From positions 1 through 64,000 of the forward strand of contig JACFMQ010000004.1 in the NCBI GenBank assembly GCA_019455325.1: DNA of 64,000 nucleotides, read 5' to 3'. Every line of letters starts with the position of its first letter. Position 1 is the first letter of the stretch. The stretch is from Rhodocyclaceae bacterium (GTDB taxonomy: Bacteria > Pseudomonadota > Gammaproteobacteria > Burkholderiales > Rhodocyclaceae). Both the position numbers and the translations under genes were made by a program. Under the pieces are notes generated by a model. It had not been told where the DNA came from. It saw only the letters and a list, made by a program, of their open reading frames with translations, and ran no database searches. Shown here piece by piece: positions 21,035 through 30,448 of this stretch.

Positions 21035-22264
21035 TTAGAACAATTCGACTCCGCCGCTGGCGAAGCCTTCCTGTTTCGCGGGATCTTCTTCGACCGCTTG
21101 CCGCAGGCATGCGAGCTGCGCCGCGACCTCGGCGACCCGCTCGCGCAGGCCGGCCATCTGTTCCGGCCGCAGTCCTTCGCCGGCGGCCGCGGCGACGCCG
21201 CCGGCCCGGCCGAGGCCGACGACGATCGCCTGCAGCTCGCCGAGCCGGTCGCTGACGCGGCCGAGGAGCTGCGTCAGCACATCCTGGATCTGCAGCGAGA
21301 CGACCGCCTGGTTGACGCTCGACGCCATGGCCACGGTGATCTGGTTCAGCTCGTCGACGGTCTCGCCGGTGCGGCGGTTCAGGGTGTCCACGTCCTGCAT
21401 CGCCCGCTCGACCTCGCGCTTCGACCTCAGCGCGAAGGTCATGTCCTGCGCCGCCATCCGGTTGATCGCCACCTCCGTGTCGGCGACCGACTTCTGCATG
21501 TTCTGCATCAGCCCGCGAATCTGCTGGCTGAAATGCGCGGTGCGGGCGGACAGGTCGCGCACCTCGTCGGCGACGACGGCGAAGCCGCGACCGGCCTCGC
21601 CGGCGCGCGCCGCCTCGATCGCCGCGTTCAGCGCCAGCAGGTTGGTCTGTTTCGAGATGCCGTCGATCTCACCGAGCATGCCGAGCGTCTCCCGCATTTC
21701 GCCGGCGATGTGGTCGGTCATCTCGACCAGCTCCATCGCCAGCTTCGAGTTCTCGACGACGCTGTTCACGAAGGTGCTCAGCGTCTCCGAAGTCTGCCGC
21801 GTGAACGATTCGAAATCGGCCAGCGCGCGCCCTTCCGCGTCCGTTCCGGCACGCTGGCCGACGATCTCCAGGCCGAGCGTCCGCTGGCGTTCCGCGTGCG
21901 CGGTCGTCGCCTGGAAGCTCCCGACCAGCGTCGCCACGGCGTCCGAGAATATCTGCTGCGCGCGCGCCAGTTCGCCGCGCGTCGTCTCGAACTGTACAGA
22001 AAATTCCTCGCCGCAGCGGACGAGCGCGCCGCCGGTCTCGACCAGCGCCGCCCGTTCCAGGCCGCCGCCGACCGGCAGCGGCTCCGCCGCGTGGCCGCCG
22101 TCGCCGACGGCCATGCCGGCGATCATCAGCCAGCCGGCCAGCAGCAGGCCGAGCGCCCCGAGAAAGACGCCGTTGCGCAGCGCCGGCTCGATGAGCAGCG
22201 CACCGCCGCCGACGGCGAGCAGCCACAGCACGCCGAACTTCCCGACCTTGTTTCCCCCCGACAT
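21035..22264 (-). CDS. Short membrane-bound methyl-accepting-like protein without a periplasmic sensor
   Basis: The 409 residues begin with two close hydrophobic helices (~9-25 and ~32-52) and almost no periplasmic loop. The rest is cytoplasmic and holds a signalling tip with [20 protein letters not shown] and [15 protein letters not shown]. There is no HAMP or recognisable ligand domain. Between motB and cheY2, it could sense membrane or cytoplasmic state, or act as a scaffold. The signalling part is clear, but the input is unknown. Confidence 0.88.
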   Translation of the reverse strand: MSGGNKVGKFGVLWLLAVGGGALLIEPALRNGVFLGALGLLLAGWLMIAGMAVGDGGHAAEPLPVGGGLERAALVETGGALVRCGEEFSVQFETTRGELARAQQIFSDAVATLVGSFQATTAHAERQRTLGLEIVGQRAGTDAEGRALADFESFTRQTSETLSTFVNSVVENSKLAMELVEMTDHIAGEMRETLGMLGEIDGISKQTNLLALNAAIEAARAGEAGRGFAVVADEVRDLSARTAHFSQQIRGLMQNMQKSVADTEVAINRMAAQDMTFALRSKREVERAMQDVDTLNRRTGETVDELNQITVAMASSVNQAVVSLQIQDVLTQLLGRVSDRLGELQAIVVGLGRAGGVAAAAGEGLRPEQMAGLRERVAEVAAQLACLRQAVEEDPAKQEGFASGGVELF

Positions 22265-22338
22265 TCGCCCTCAGTCCTCCGCCCCGCGCCGGTGCACCCG
22301 GCCCTGTCCATTTTCCGCCCCGCCGCCTCCGGTCGAGG

Positions 22339-23247
22339 CTAGGAACGCCTGTCCGCGGCTTCCGCACTGGCGCCGCCGTCCTCGTCGAGGAAAGCCTCCT
22401 CGGTCTGCTTGTTGAGAACGACGATGCTGATCCGGCGGTTCACCGGATTCAAGGGATCGGTCTTGTCGAAGAGCACGGTCGACGACATGCCGACCACGCG
22501 CAGCACCTTGCGCTCGTCCGTGCCGCCCAGGATCAGTTCGCGCCGCGACGCGTTCGCCCGGTTGGCCGACAGCTCCCAGTTCGAGAAGCCGCGCTCGCCG
22601 CCGGCGAACTGCGCGGCGTCGGTGTGCCCGGAAACGGTGATGCGGTTGCCGACGCTGTTCAGGGCATCGCCGATCTGGCGCAGGATCTCTTTCGTATAGG
22701 GTTTCAGTTCGGCGCTCGACAGGTCGAACATCGGCCGGTTCTGCTCGTCGACGATCTGGATGCGCAGACCTTCGCTGGTGATGTCGAGCAGCAACTGGTT
22801 CTTGAACTGCTGCAGCGCGGGATTGCTCTCGATCATGCTCTCGATGCGCTGCTTCAACTCGCGCAGCATCGCCCGCTCCCTCGCCTCGAAGGCCTTGCGC
22901 GCGGCCTCCTCGTCGGGCGTCGCCGTCTTGCGGCGGTTTTCCTGGTCGCCCTTGTTCTGCTGGCCGACGCTGCGGGTCAGATCCTTGCCGCCGCCGGGAA
23001 TGATGGTCGACGCGTCGCCAGCCCCCGAGCCGCCCGTCGAACTGACCTTGAGCGGGTTCTGGAAATATTCGGCGATGCCGTTGAGGTCGCCCTTGGCCGT
23101 CGAGCCGAGCAGCCACATCAGCAGGAAGAAGGCCATCATCGCCGTCACGAAGTCGGCGTAGGCGATCTTCCAGGCGCCGCCGTGGTGGGCGCCGCCGACC
23201 ACCTTCTTGCGCTTGATGACTATCGGGCGTGTGGAGTCGTCGCTCAT
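22339..23247 (-). CDS. motB: MotB, flagellar stator protein
   Basis: MotB anchors the stator to peptidoglycan and forms the ion channel with MotA. The single N-terminal helix holds the essential Asp32 in AYADFVTAMMAFFLLMWLL, preceded by a basic tail. The C-terminal OmpA-like domain (about 150-290) has VSGHTDAAQF and NWELSANRANASRREL. The 302-residue length and sequence resemble proton-type MotB of E. coli. It follows motA by 23 bases. Confidence 0.97.
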   Translation of the reverse strand: MSDDSTRPIVIKRKKVVGGAHHGGAWKIAYADFVTAMMAFFLLMWLLGSTAKGDLNGIAEYFQNPLKVSSTGGSGAGDASTIIPGGGKDLTRSVGQQNKGDQENRRKTATPDEEAARKAFEARERAMLRELKQRIESMIESNPALQQFKNQLLLDITSEGLRIQIVDEQNRPMFDLSSAELKPYTKEILRQIGDALNSVGNRITVSGHTDAAQFAGGERGFSNWELSANRANASRRELILGGTDERKVLRVVGMSSTVLFDKTDPLNPVNRRISIVVLNKQTEEAFLDEDGGASAEAADRRS

Positions 23248-23270
23248 CTTCGGGTCCGGTCAGCGACGGC

Positions 23271-24128
23271 TTACTTGCCCTTGCGCGCCTTGAGTTCCGC
23301 TTCCAGCTCGGCGAAGGTCGGACGGACGCCCGATTCGAGCGCCTTGCGGCCGAACTCGACGGCGACCTGCGGCGCGTAGCCCGACATCGAGGCGAGCAGC
23401 ACGGCCTTGATGCAGTGGTAGATCTTGCCGCTCTCGTGCGCCTTCTGCTCAAGCAGGGTGGCGATCGGCGCGATGAAGCCGTAGGAGATGAGAATGCCGA
23501 GGAAGGTGCCGACCAGCGCGCCGCCGATCATCTTGCCGAGCACCGCCGGCGGCTGGCCGACCGAGCCCATGACGTTCACCACGCCCATCACCGCGACGAC
23601 GATGCCGAAGGCCGGCAGGCCGTCGGCCACCTTGGCCATGACGTGCCCCGGCACCTCGACCTCGTGGTGATGCGTGTCGATCTCCATGTCCATCAGGCTC
23701 TCGATCTCGACCGTGTTCAGGTTGCCGCCGACCATCATGCGCAGGTAGTCGGTGATGAACTCCATGACGTGGTGGTCGTTCTGCAGGGCCGGGTACTTGC
23801 CGAAGATCGGGCTGGAATGAGGGTCCTCGACGTCGGCCTCGATCGACATCAGGCCTTCCTTGCGCACCTTGGCGAGAACTTCGTAGAGCATCGCCAGCAG
23901 GTCGATGTAGAGCGCCTTGGTGAACTTCGACCCCTTGAGGACGGAGGGCAGGGCGCCGACGGTTTTCTTGATGATCTTGATGTCGTTGCCGGCGAGGAAG
24001 CCGCCGATGGTCAGACCGACGATGGCGACGTATTCGGCCGGCACCCACAGGGCGAGCAGGCTGCCATGCAGGGCATAGGTGCCGAGCGACGCCAGCAGGA
24101 TGACGACATAGCCGATGATCAGAAACAT
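23271..24128 (-). CDS. motA: MotA, flagellar stator protein
   Basis: The 285-residue inner-membrane protein starts MFLIIGYVVILLASLGTYAL, with a GGGGAAAG-type Shine-Dalgarno just upstream. Longer in-frame starts lie beyond it. It shows the family's four hydrophobic segments and the conserved PAFGIVVAVMGVVNVMGSVG region near residue 170. With motB it forms the proton-driven stator. It is the first gene of the large minus-strand motility block. Confidence 0.97.
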   Translation of the reverse strand: MFLIIGYVVILLASLGTYALHGSLLALWVPAEYVAIVGLTIGGFLAGNDIKIIKKTVGALPSVLKGSKFTKALYIDLLAMLYEVLAKVRKEGLMSIEADVEDPHSSPIFGKYPALQNDHHVMEFITDYLRMMVGGNLNTVEIESLMDMEIDTHHHEVEVPGHVMAKVADGLPAFGIVVAVMGVVNVMGSVGQPPAVLGKMIGGALVGTFLGILISYGFIAPIATLLEQKAHESGKIYHCIKAVLLASMSGYAPQVAVEFGRKALESGVRPTFAELEAELKARKGK

Positions 24129-24198
24129 GCTTTCCCCTACTCCCTGTCTGCCCGCCTGCAAGCACGCGGCATGCTGCTGCGTTGCGAGATGTCGCGCT

Positions 24199-24228
24199 AT
24201 TTTAGCCAGATGCGTGCTGCACGCGCAA
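24199..24228 (-). promoter_or_regulatory. Candidate sigma-70-type promoter for motA
   Basis: The minus strand reads TTGCGC at 24228-24223, an 18-base spacer, then TAAAAT at 24204-24199, about 70 bases before the motA ATG. The -10 matches five of six positions, while the -35 is weak. A FliA-type TAAA-N15-GCCGATAA site was looked for and not found. Confidence 0.45.
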
Positions 24229-24360
24229 AAAAGCCAGAGATTTTGCAGAGTTCCCGACGCTCGCGCCGCTTCGCCACAATCTGGTCACATTCATGCCGGC
24301 GGCGACCTTGCCCGGCAGACAGGCCAGGCCATCGTCTCCGGCTTCGGGTAGACTGCCCGC

Positions 24361-24927
24361 ATGAGCGGCTTTCACACTCCGATCAAATTCTGCAGCCATT
24401 GCGGCGCGCCGGTGGCGCTCGCGGTGCCGCCCGGCGACAACCTGCCGCGCCACGTCTGCACGCGCTGCGCCGCCGTGCACTACCAGAATCCGCGCATGGT
24501 CGTCGGCTGCATCGTCGAATGGGAAAGCCGCGTCCTCCTCTGCCGCCGCGCCATCGAGCCCCGCTACGGGCGATGGACGCTGCCCGCGGGCTTCATGGAG
24601 AACGACGAGACGACGGCCGCCGCCGCCGCCCGCGAAACCCGCGAGGAAGCCTGCGCCGAGGTCGAGGTGGAGCGCCTGTTCGCGCTGGTGAACATTCCGC
24701 ACATCCACCAGGTGCACCTCTTCTACACCGCCCGCCTGCTCGGCGGAAGCTTCGGCGCCGGCAGCGAATCGCTGGAGAGCCGCCTCTTCGCCGAGGACGA
24801 GATTCCCTGGCCGGAAATGGCCTTCCGCAGCGTCAGCTTCGCCCTCTCCGCCTGGTTCGACGACCGGCGGCAGGGCAGCTTCGGCCTGCACACCGCCGAC
24901 CTGCCGCCGCTCAGCCCGCCCGGCTGA
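24361..24927 (+). CDS. Nudix hydrolase with N-terminal zinc ribbon
   Basis: The 188 residues start with a zinc-ribbon (Cys11, Cys14, Cys33, Cys36), followed by a Nudix fold whose box reads GFMENDETTAAAAARETREE. The usual Gly after the EE pair is replaced (EEACAEV). Related proteins hydrolyse ADP-ribose or other nucleoside diphosphate-X substrates, but the exact substrate cannot be told from sequence. It is transcribed divergently from motA and is probably monocistronic. Confidence 0.88.
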   Translation: MSGFHTPIKFCSHCGAPVALAVPPGDNLPRHVCTRCAAVHYQNPRMVVGCIVEWESRVLLCRRAIEPRYGRWTLPAGFMENDETTAAAAARETREEACAEVEVERLFALVNIPHIHQVHLFYTARLLGGSFGAGSESLESRLFAEDEIPWPEMAFRSVSFALSAWFDDRRQGSFGLHTADLPPLSPPG

Positions 24928-25092
24928 GACGGGCGCAAACGCGGGCGGGCAGCGCCGCCGCGGAAAACGGCCGGAAGGTCTCGCCGGAGGCGGCGAAGCG
25001 TGGCGCCGGCGGCCCCGTCCGGAAACACACGCGCCCTCTGGCCAGTTTTGGTACTCTTCTATGGCACGGTTTCTCCCGAAGGAAGCAGATCG

Positions 25093-25689
25093 ATGCTCAC
25101 GGACTCCCCATCCAGCGGCGGCCCCGGCCGACCGCTGATCCTCGCGGTCGACGTCACCGGCGCGCCGCGCGGCTGGATCACTTGGCAGGACGCAATCGCC
25201 TGCAAGGTGAACGGACGCGTGGACCGGGAGCTCGGGGATTTCCGCTTCACCTTCCACGGCGGCCATTCGCGGCTGACCGGCGAGCGCTCGACGCTCTCCG
25301 TCAGCAGCATCCTCGCCTTGCGCGGGCGCAATCCGCGCGGCTGGACGCCGCAATCGCCGGCGCTGACCAATCCCCTCCTGTTCCACCGCGACCGGCACCT
25401 GTGCTGCTACTGCGGCAACAGGAAGCGCCCGGAGCAACTGACCCGCGACCACATCGTGCCGCTCTCGCTCGGCGGCGGCGACCACTGGCGGAACGTGGTC
25501 ACCGCCTGCAAGCCCTGCAATCAGCGGAAAGGGGCGCGGACGCCGGAGCGCGCGGGCATGCTGATGCTCTACGTGCCGTATGCGCCCTCGGTCTACGAGG
25601 CGCTGATCCTGCGCAACCGGCGCATCCTCGCCGACCAGATGGATTTCCTCGTCAGCCTGCTGCCGGCGAACTCGCGCTGCCTCGCCTGA
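25093..25689 (+). CDS. HNH endonuclease family protein
   Basis: The 198-residue protein has the HNH/Zn-finger core near residues 113-155: CCYCGNRK, TRDHIVPLSLGGGDHWRNVV, then ACKPCNQRKG. This is the standalone form found in many proteobacteria. The start at 25093 follows a GAAGGA Shine-Dalgarno. No restriction, toxin or phage gene is adjacent, so a host housekeeping role is more likely than defence, though this is inference. Confidence 0.87.
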   Translation: MLTDSPSSGGPGRPLILAVDVTGAPRGWITWQDAIACKVNGRVDRELGDFRFTFHGGHSRLTGERSTLSVSSILALRGRNPRGWTPQSPALTNPLLFHRDRHLCCYCGNRKRPEQLTRDHIVPLSLGGGDHWRNVVTACKPCNQRKGARTPERAGMLMLYVPYAPSVYEALILRNRRILADQMDFLVSLLPANSRCLA

Positions 25690-25805
25690 GGCTGGCGCCG
25701 CGGCAGGGCCGGCGATTTGCGGTAGACTGCCACCCTCCGGCTCCGCCCACACCGGTACGCCGCCGCTGCCGGTATGCTTCGACGATGCCCGATGACCGAC
25801 GACCG

Positions 25806-26429
25806 ATGAAACCCTCGATCCGCCGCAGCCTGATGATCGCAGCCCTGCTCGGCACGACCCTCGGCGGTGCGCCTGCGCCGCTGCCGGCCGCCGAAGCCCA
25901 GAAGGCGCCGCCGGCGCGCAGGCCGGCCGCAGCCAGCAGCCAGCAGGTCCGCGCCGCAGCCGAGGTCGTTGCCGTCGACCGCAAGGCGCGAACGCTGAAA
26001 CTCAAGCGCGAGGACGGCAATGCGATCACCGTCACCGTCGGCAGCCGCGTCGCCGACCTCGCCCGGATCGACGCCGGCGACCTGGTCGTCGTCCAGTACG
26101 GCCTCGCCCGCGCCCTCTCGATGAAGAAGACGCCGGTCGTCGCCGACGGCGACGGCGACGCGGCGGTCGACCCGGCCACCGTCGGCCCGACCGGCACGCC
26201 GCAGCGGCGCCAGATCATCGCCGACATCATCGCCATCGACGACCGGACCGGCCAAGTCACGTTGAAGGGGCTGGGCGGCGACATCGTGGACGTCGTCTTC
26301 AGGAATCGTCGGGTATTGGCCAGCGTCCGCATCGGCGACCGCGTCCGGGCCGAGTACGCCGACGCGGTCGCGGTCTCGATCAGGCCGGCCGGCCGGGCGA
26401 TCCCGCCGAAGCGGCAAAGCCCTCCCTAG
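25806..26429 (+). CDS. Exported protein of two tandem beta-rich repeats, function unknown
   Basis: I do not recognise a specific family. The start MKPSIRRSLMIAALLGTTLGG gives a basic n-region, a hydrophobic core and an Ala-rich cleavage region, so it is probably a periplasmic 207-residue protein. After an Ala/Pro linker come two similar ~55-residue units: AAEVVAVDRKARTLKLKRED...SRVADLARIDAGDLVVVQYG and IIADIIAIDDRTGQVTLKGL...NRRVLASVRIGDRVRAEYA. These look like OB-fold or DUF5666-type strands. A slightly earlier ATG at 25785 is possible, and neither start has a strong Shine-Dalgarno. Confidence 0.75.
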   Translation: MKPSIRRSLMIAALLGTTLGGAPAPLPAAEAQKAPPARRPAAASSQQVRAAAEVVAVDRKARTLKLKREDGNAITVTVGSRVADLARIDAGDLVVVQYGLARALSMKKTPVVADGDGDAAVDPATVGPTGTPQRRQIIADIIAIDDRTGQVTLKGLGGDIVDVVFRNRRVLASVRIGDRVRAEYADAVAVSIRPAGRAIPPKRQSPP

Positions 26430-26444
26430 CATCCGGCGGCGCGC

Positions 26445-27161
26445 CTACCAGTCGCAGCCGGCCGGGCAGACGTAGCGGGACAGCGCCGGCACGTCCGGAA
26501 TGAAGATGCCGCCGCGCCGCTTGACGATCAGCCCCTGCTTCTCCAGCTCGTTGAAGGCGCGCGACAGGTGCGAGTCGCTGACGCCGAGGCGCGAGGCCAG
26601 CTTGTTGCGCGGCAGCGTGATGTTCAGCGACAGCGTCCCGTCCGGCGTGCACGGCGCCTTGTCGAACTGGCAGACGAGGTAGCAGACGAGGCGCGCGGCG
26701 GCGCCCTTGGTGCAGAAGGTAACCACGTCCTTCTGCAGATAGTCGGTCCGCTCGGCGAACACGCCCATCAGCCGGCGGGCGAAGGCCGGCGAGGCGTGCA
26801 GCCAATCGTCCACGGTCGTTTCCGGCAGGCGCAGCACGGCGGCCGGCGTGATCGTCCGCGCCGAGTAGAGGCTGCGGTAGCCGTTGAACAGCGTCTCCTC
26901 GGCGAACAGGCCGCCGGCGCGGACGAACTCGATGATCTTCTCGCCGCCGCCGGGCGCGCTCACCACCAGTTCGACGGTGCCGTGGGCGACCAAGAAGAGG
27001 CCGGGCGCGATCGTGCCGCTGTCGAGGAAGACCGCGTCGGCAGGCAGCAGCAACTGGTTCTCGCGCCGGCGCAGCGCCGGGGCGAAGAGTTCGGGCCGCG
27101 GCAGTCCGTGCAGCAGCTTGCCGCCGTAGAGCAGGCTGATGTCGGTTTCGCTGAAGGCCAT
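26445..27161 (-). CDS. Crp/Fnr-family transcription regulator
   Basis: The 238-residue protein has an N-terminal cyclic-nucleotide-binding-like beta roll (FLDSGTIAPGLFLVAHGTVEL; FAEETLF) and a C-terminal winged helix (LPRNKLASRLGVSDSHLSRAFNELEKQGLI). It lacks the N-terminal Cys cluster of Fnr but has Cys in FCTKGAAARLVCYLVCQF and a C-terminal RYVCPAGCDW. The ATG at 27161 was preferred. A GTG at 27176 would add five residues, and neither has a clear Shine-Dalgarno. It lies downstream of a thiolase gene beyond a terminator. The effector is unknown. Confidence 0.88.
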   Translation of the reverse strand: MAFSETDISLLYGGKLLHGLPRPELFAPALRRRENQLLLPADAVFLDSGTIAPGLFLVAHGTVELVVSAPGGGEKIIEFVRAGGLFAEETLFNGYRSLYSARTITPAAVLRLPETTVDDWLHASPAFARRLMGVFAERTDYLQKDVVTFCTKGAAARLVCYLVCQFDKAPCTPDGTLSLNITLPRNKLASRLGVSDSHLSRAFNELEKQGLIVKRRGGIFIPDVPALSRYVCPAGCDW

Positions 27162-27185
27162 GGAAGGTATCGACACGTTCTACCG

Positions 27186-27219
27186 AAAAAAAGGCCCGGC
27201 GGGAAAATCCGGCCGGGCC
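27186..27219 (-). terminator. Rho-independent terminator after the thiolase gene
   Basis: The minus strand reads GGCCCGGC, an 11-base loop, GCCGGGCC, then seven T. It lies 16 bases beyond the thiolase stop and 25 bases before the regulator start, so it separates the two genes. Confidence 0.85.
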
Positions 27220-27234
27220 CCGGGATGCGCTCGC

Positions 27235-28416
<1,182 letters not shown>

Positions 28417-28448
28417 TTTTATAACCTCTCCAATCAACTACGGAACAT

Positions 28449-29378
28449 TCAACCGCCCACCAGACTGGCAAGCCCCAACAAGAGCAACAACAGCAACCAC
28501 AGCACGATGGCGCGCCAGACCAGGCCGACGGCACTCTGCATGAAATCGACGTCGGCCTCGTCGCCGGTGCCGAGTTCGGCCCGGTCGGCGACCTCGCCGC
28601 TCTCCACCACCGGCATCCCCAGGCGCACGCCGAGCGCGCCGGCGCCGGTGGCGAGCACGATGCCGAGGCCGTCGTCCGGCCATTTGCCGGCCTGCGTGCG
28701 CCAGCAATAGACGGCGTCCTCGAAGTCGCCGACGACGGCGAAGGCGGCGGCGGTGGCGCGCAGCGGCAGCCAGTCGATCAGCGCGAAGGCGCGGCGGGCG
28801 AACTGGCCGAAGCGGCCGAGCAGCGGATCGTCCGGGCGGCGTGACCAGTGCTCGGCGAAGACCGCCGACGCCCGGTAGAGCACGGCGCCGCACGGCCCGG
28901 GCAGCAGCACGAACCAGAGCAGCACGCCGAAGACGTGGCGATGCGAGTCGGCGAGCGCCTGCTCGATCGACAGCCGGGCGACGTCGCCGGACGACAGCCC
29001 GTCGGCGGAGCGGCCGCGCCACTCGCCGAGCAGCATGCGGGCGCGCGGCAGATCCTCCATGCGCAGCGCGAGCTGGATGTCGGTGTAGTAATGGCTGAAC
29101 TGGCGGAAACCCATCGTCAGGTAGAGGACGAGGACGTTCCAGGCGACGCCGAGGAGGGGATTCAGCGCATAGAGCGCGGCGAAGACGAGACCGGCGACGA
29201 TCGTCAGCCCGCCGACGCCGAGACACCAGGCGAGCACGCCGTGCCGGCTCTCGCCGGCGTTGAACAGGCCGTCGAGGGTGTCCGCCAGGCGCGACAGCGG
29301 TCCGAACACGACCTGGCGATAGGGAAGCGGACGGGCCTGCTCGATGAGTAGCGCGAAGATCAGGGAAACAAGACTCAA
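28449..29378 (-). CDS. CobD/CbiB-like integral membrane protein
   Basis: The 309-residue membrane protein shows the CobD/CbiB-family pattern: an N-terminal SLIFALLIEQARPLP, several long hydrophobic segments, the DSHRHVFGVLLWFVLLPG region, GDFEDAVYCWR, and a C-terminal hydrophobic helix. True CobD makes adenosylcobinamide in cobalamin synthesis. No other cob gene is near, and the betaproteobacterial relatives may have another role. The start appears to be TTG at 29378, with no in-frame ATG that keeps the first helix. It lies 32 bases upstream of the thiolase. Confidence 0.8.
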   Translation of the reverse strand: MSLVSLIFALLIEQARPLPYRQVVFGPLSRLADTLDGLFNAGESRHGVLAWCLGVGGLTIVAGLVFAALYALNPLLGVAWNVLVLYLTMGFRQFSHYYTDIQLALRMEDLPRARMLLGEWRGRSADGLSSGDVARLSIEQALADSHRHVFGVLLWFVLLPGPCGAVLYRASAVFAEHWSRRPDDPLLGRFGQFARRAFALIDWLPLRATAAAFAVVGDFEDAVYCWRTQAGKWPDDGLGIVLATGAGALGVRLGMPVVESGEVADRAELGTGDEADVDFMQSAVGLVWRAIVLWLLLLLLLGLASLVGG

Positions 29379-29467
29379 GGGACTCTGGCGCCGCGACGCC
29401 GCGTTGTTGTTTCAGCGTCGAAGATAACACACTTCCGGCGGCCCCCGGCTGTCGGGTGGCGCGGAGC

Positions 29468-30118
29468 TCAGCCGGCGGACGCCTCGGCGAAGCGCCGGTA
29501 GAGGGAAACGATCATGCCGGCGGTGGCGCCCCAGATGAAGTGGCCGTCGTAGGGCATCGCATAGTAGCGGCGCTGGCGGCCGCGCCAGAAAATCTCGTGC
29601 TGGCGGTGGTTGGCCGGGTCGAAGAGGAACGACAGCGGCACCTCGAAGACCTCGGCAACCTCGAAGGGATCGGGCCGCAGCGAGAACGGCGGGGTGACGA
29701 AGGCGACCACCGGCGTGACGGCGAAGCCGGTGCTCGTGCGGTAATCCGGCAGATAGCCGACGACCTCGACGTGCCGGGGCGCCAGACCGACCTCCTCCTC
29801 CGTCTCGCGCAGCGCGGCGTGCAGGGCGGACGGATCCTCCGGCTCGATGCGCCCGCCGGGAAAGCTGACCTGGCCGGCGTGGTCGCGCAGGTGCGCGGTG
29901 CGCTCGGTCAGCAGCAGCGTCGGTCCGGCGTCGCGGAGGACGACCGGCACCAGCACGGCCGCCGGCGTCAGCGCCTCGTCGCCGAGGCCGTCCTCGAGCA
30001 CGGCGGCGGCCGCTCCCGGCTGCTGCGCCAGACCGGCGCGCAGGCGCGCGAGGTCGGGCACGGCCACCTCCCCAAGGGAGGGAGCGCCCCCTTCGGACGG
30101 CCGGGCGGGCGCGCTCAT
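29468..30118 (-). CDS. Nudix hydrolase, CoA pyrophosphatase type (NudL-like)
   Basis: The 216 residues contain the NudL/CoAse signature TAHLRDHAGQVSFPGGRIEP followed by the Nudix box ALRETEEEVGLAP and VVGYLPDY. Family members cleave CoA or oxidised CoA to 4'-phosphopantetheine and 3',5'-ADP. The ATG overlaps the stop of the upstream small gene by 4 bases (ATGA), so the pair is translationally coupled. Confidence 0.9.
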   Translation of the reverse strand: MSAPARPSEGGAPSLGEVAVPDLARLRAGLAQQPGAAAAVLEDGLGDEALTPAAVLVPVVLRDAGPTLLLTERTAHLRDHAGQVSFPGGRIEPEDPSALHAALRETEEEVGLAPRHVEVVGYLPDYRTSTGFAVTPVVAFVTPPFSLRPDPFEVAEVFEVPLSFLFDPANHRQHEIFWRGRQRRYYAMPYDGHFIWGATAGMIVSLYRRFAEASAG

Positions 30119-30375
30119 GCGCGCGCGGCGCCCTCTTCCTCGATCTCGGCGTGCACGGAGCGAAGGGCGTCCTGTAGGGTTTCTTCGGACAACTGGTTGA
30201 CGGAGGTGGCGACCAGGTCGGCCGCTTCGACCGCGGCCACCGGCAGCCGCCTGCTGTCGAGGGTGGCGATGAGTGCCGCGGCGGCGCCGGCGATGCGCAG
30301 GAGCAGTTCGCGCTCGCCCATCAGCAGTTCGACCTCGCGGCGCAGCAGGGCAATTTCCTGATCGCGGTGCGGCAT
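30115..30375 (-). CDS. Small alpha-helical protein of unknown function
   Basis: The 86 residues are almost wholly helical. The first part (DQEIALLRREVELLMGERELL) has heptad-like Leu spacing and may form a coiled coil, and the C-terminal half is acidic. I do not recognise a family. It is translationally coupled to the CoA-type Nudix gene and has ordinary high-GC codon use, so it is probably real. It is divergent from the amidotransferase gene. Confidence 0.7.
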   Translation of the reverse strand: MPHRDQEIALLRREVELLMGERELLLRIAGAAAALIATLDSRRLPVAAVEAADLVATSVNQLSEETLQDALRSVHAEIEEEGAARA

Positions 30376-30432
30376 GTGTTCGTCTCCTCAATATTCTCTT
30401 CGCCGCACGGCCGGCGGCCATATCGATGCAGC

Positions 30433-30441
30433 GGGGGAAGG
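30433..30441 (+). promoter_or_regulatory. Ribosome binding site that fixes the amidotransferase start
   Basis: GGGGGAAGG lies 7 bases before the ATG at 30449. The later in-frame ATG at 30479 has no Shine-Dalgarno, so 30449 is preferred although 30479 begins at the conserved MKPIAVFRH. Confidence 0.6.
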
Positions 30442-30448
30442 CCATACA

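Noticed and set aside
24129-24360. FliA (sigma-28) promoter for motA
   Set aside because: A TAAA is present but the GCCGATAA half does not match at the right distance. A sigma-70-like site fits better.
25093-25689. HNH nuclease as part of a defence island
   Set aside because: Neighbours are Nudix, an exported repeat protein and housekeeping genes. No restriction, methylase, recombinase or phage gene is near.
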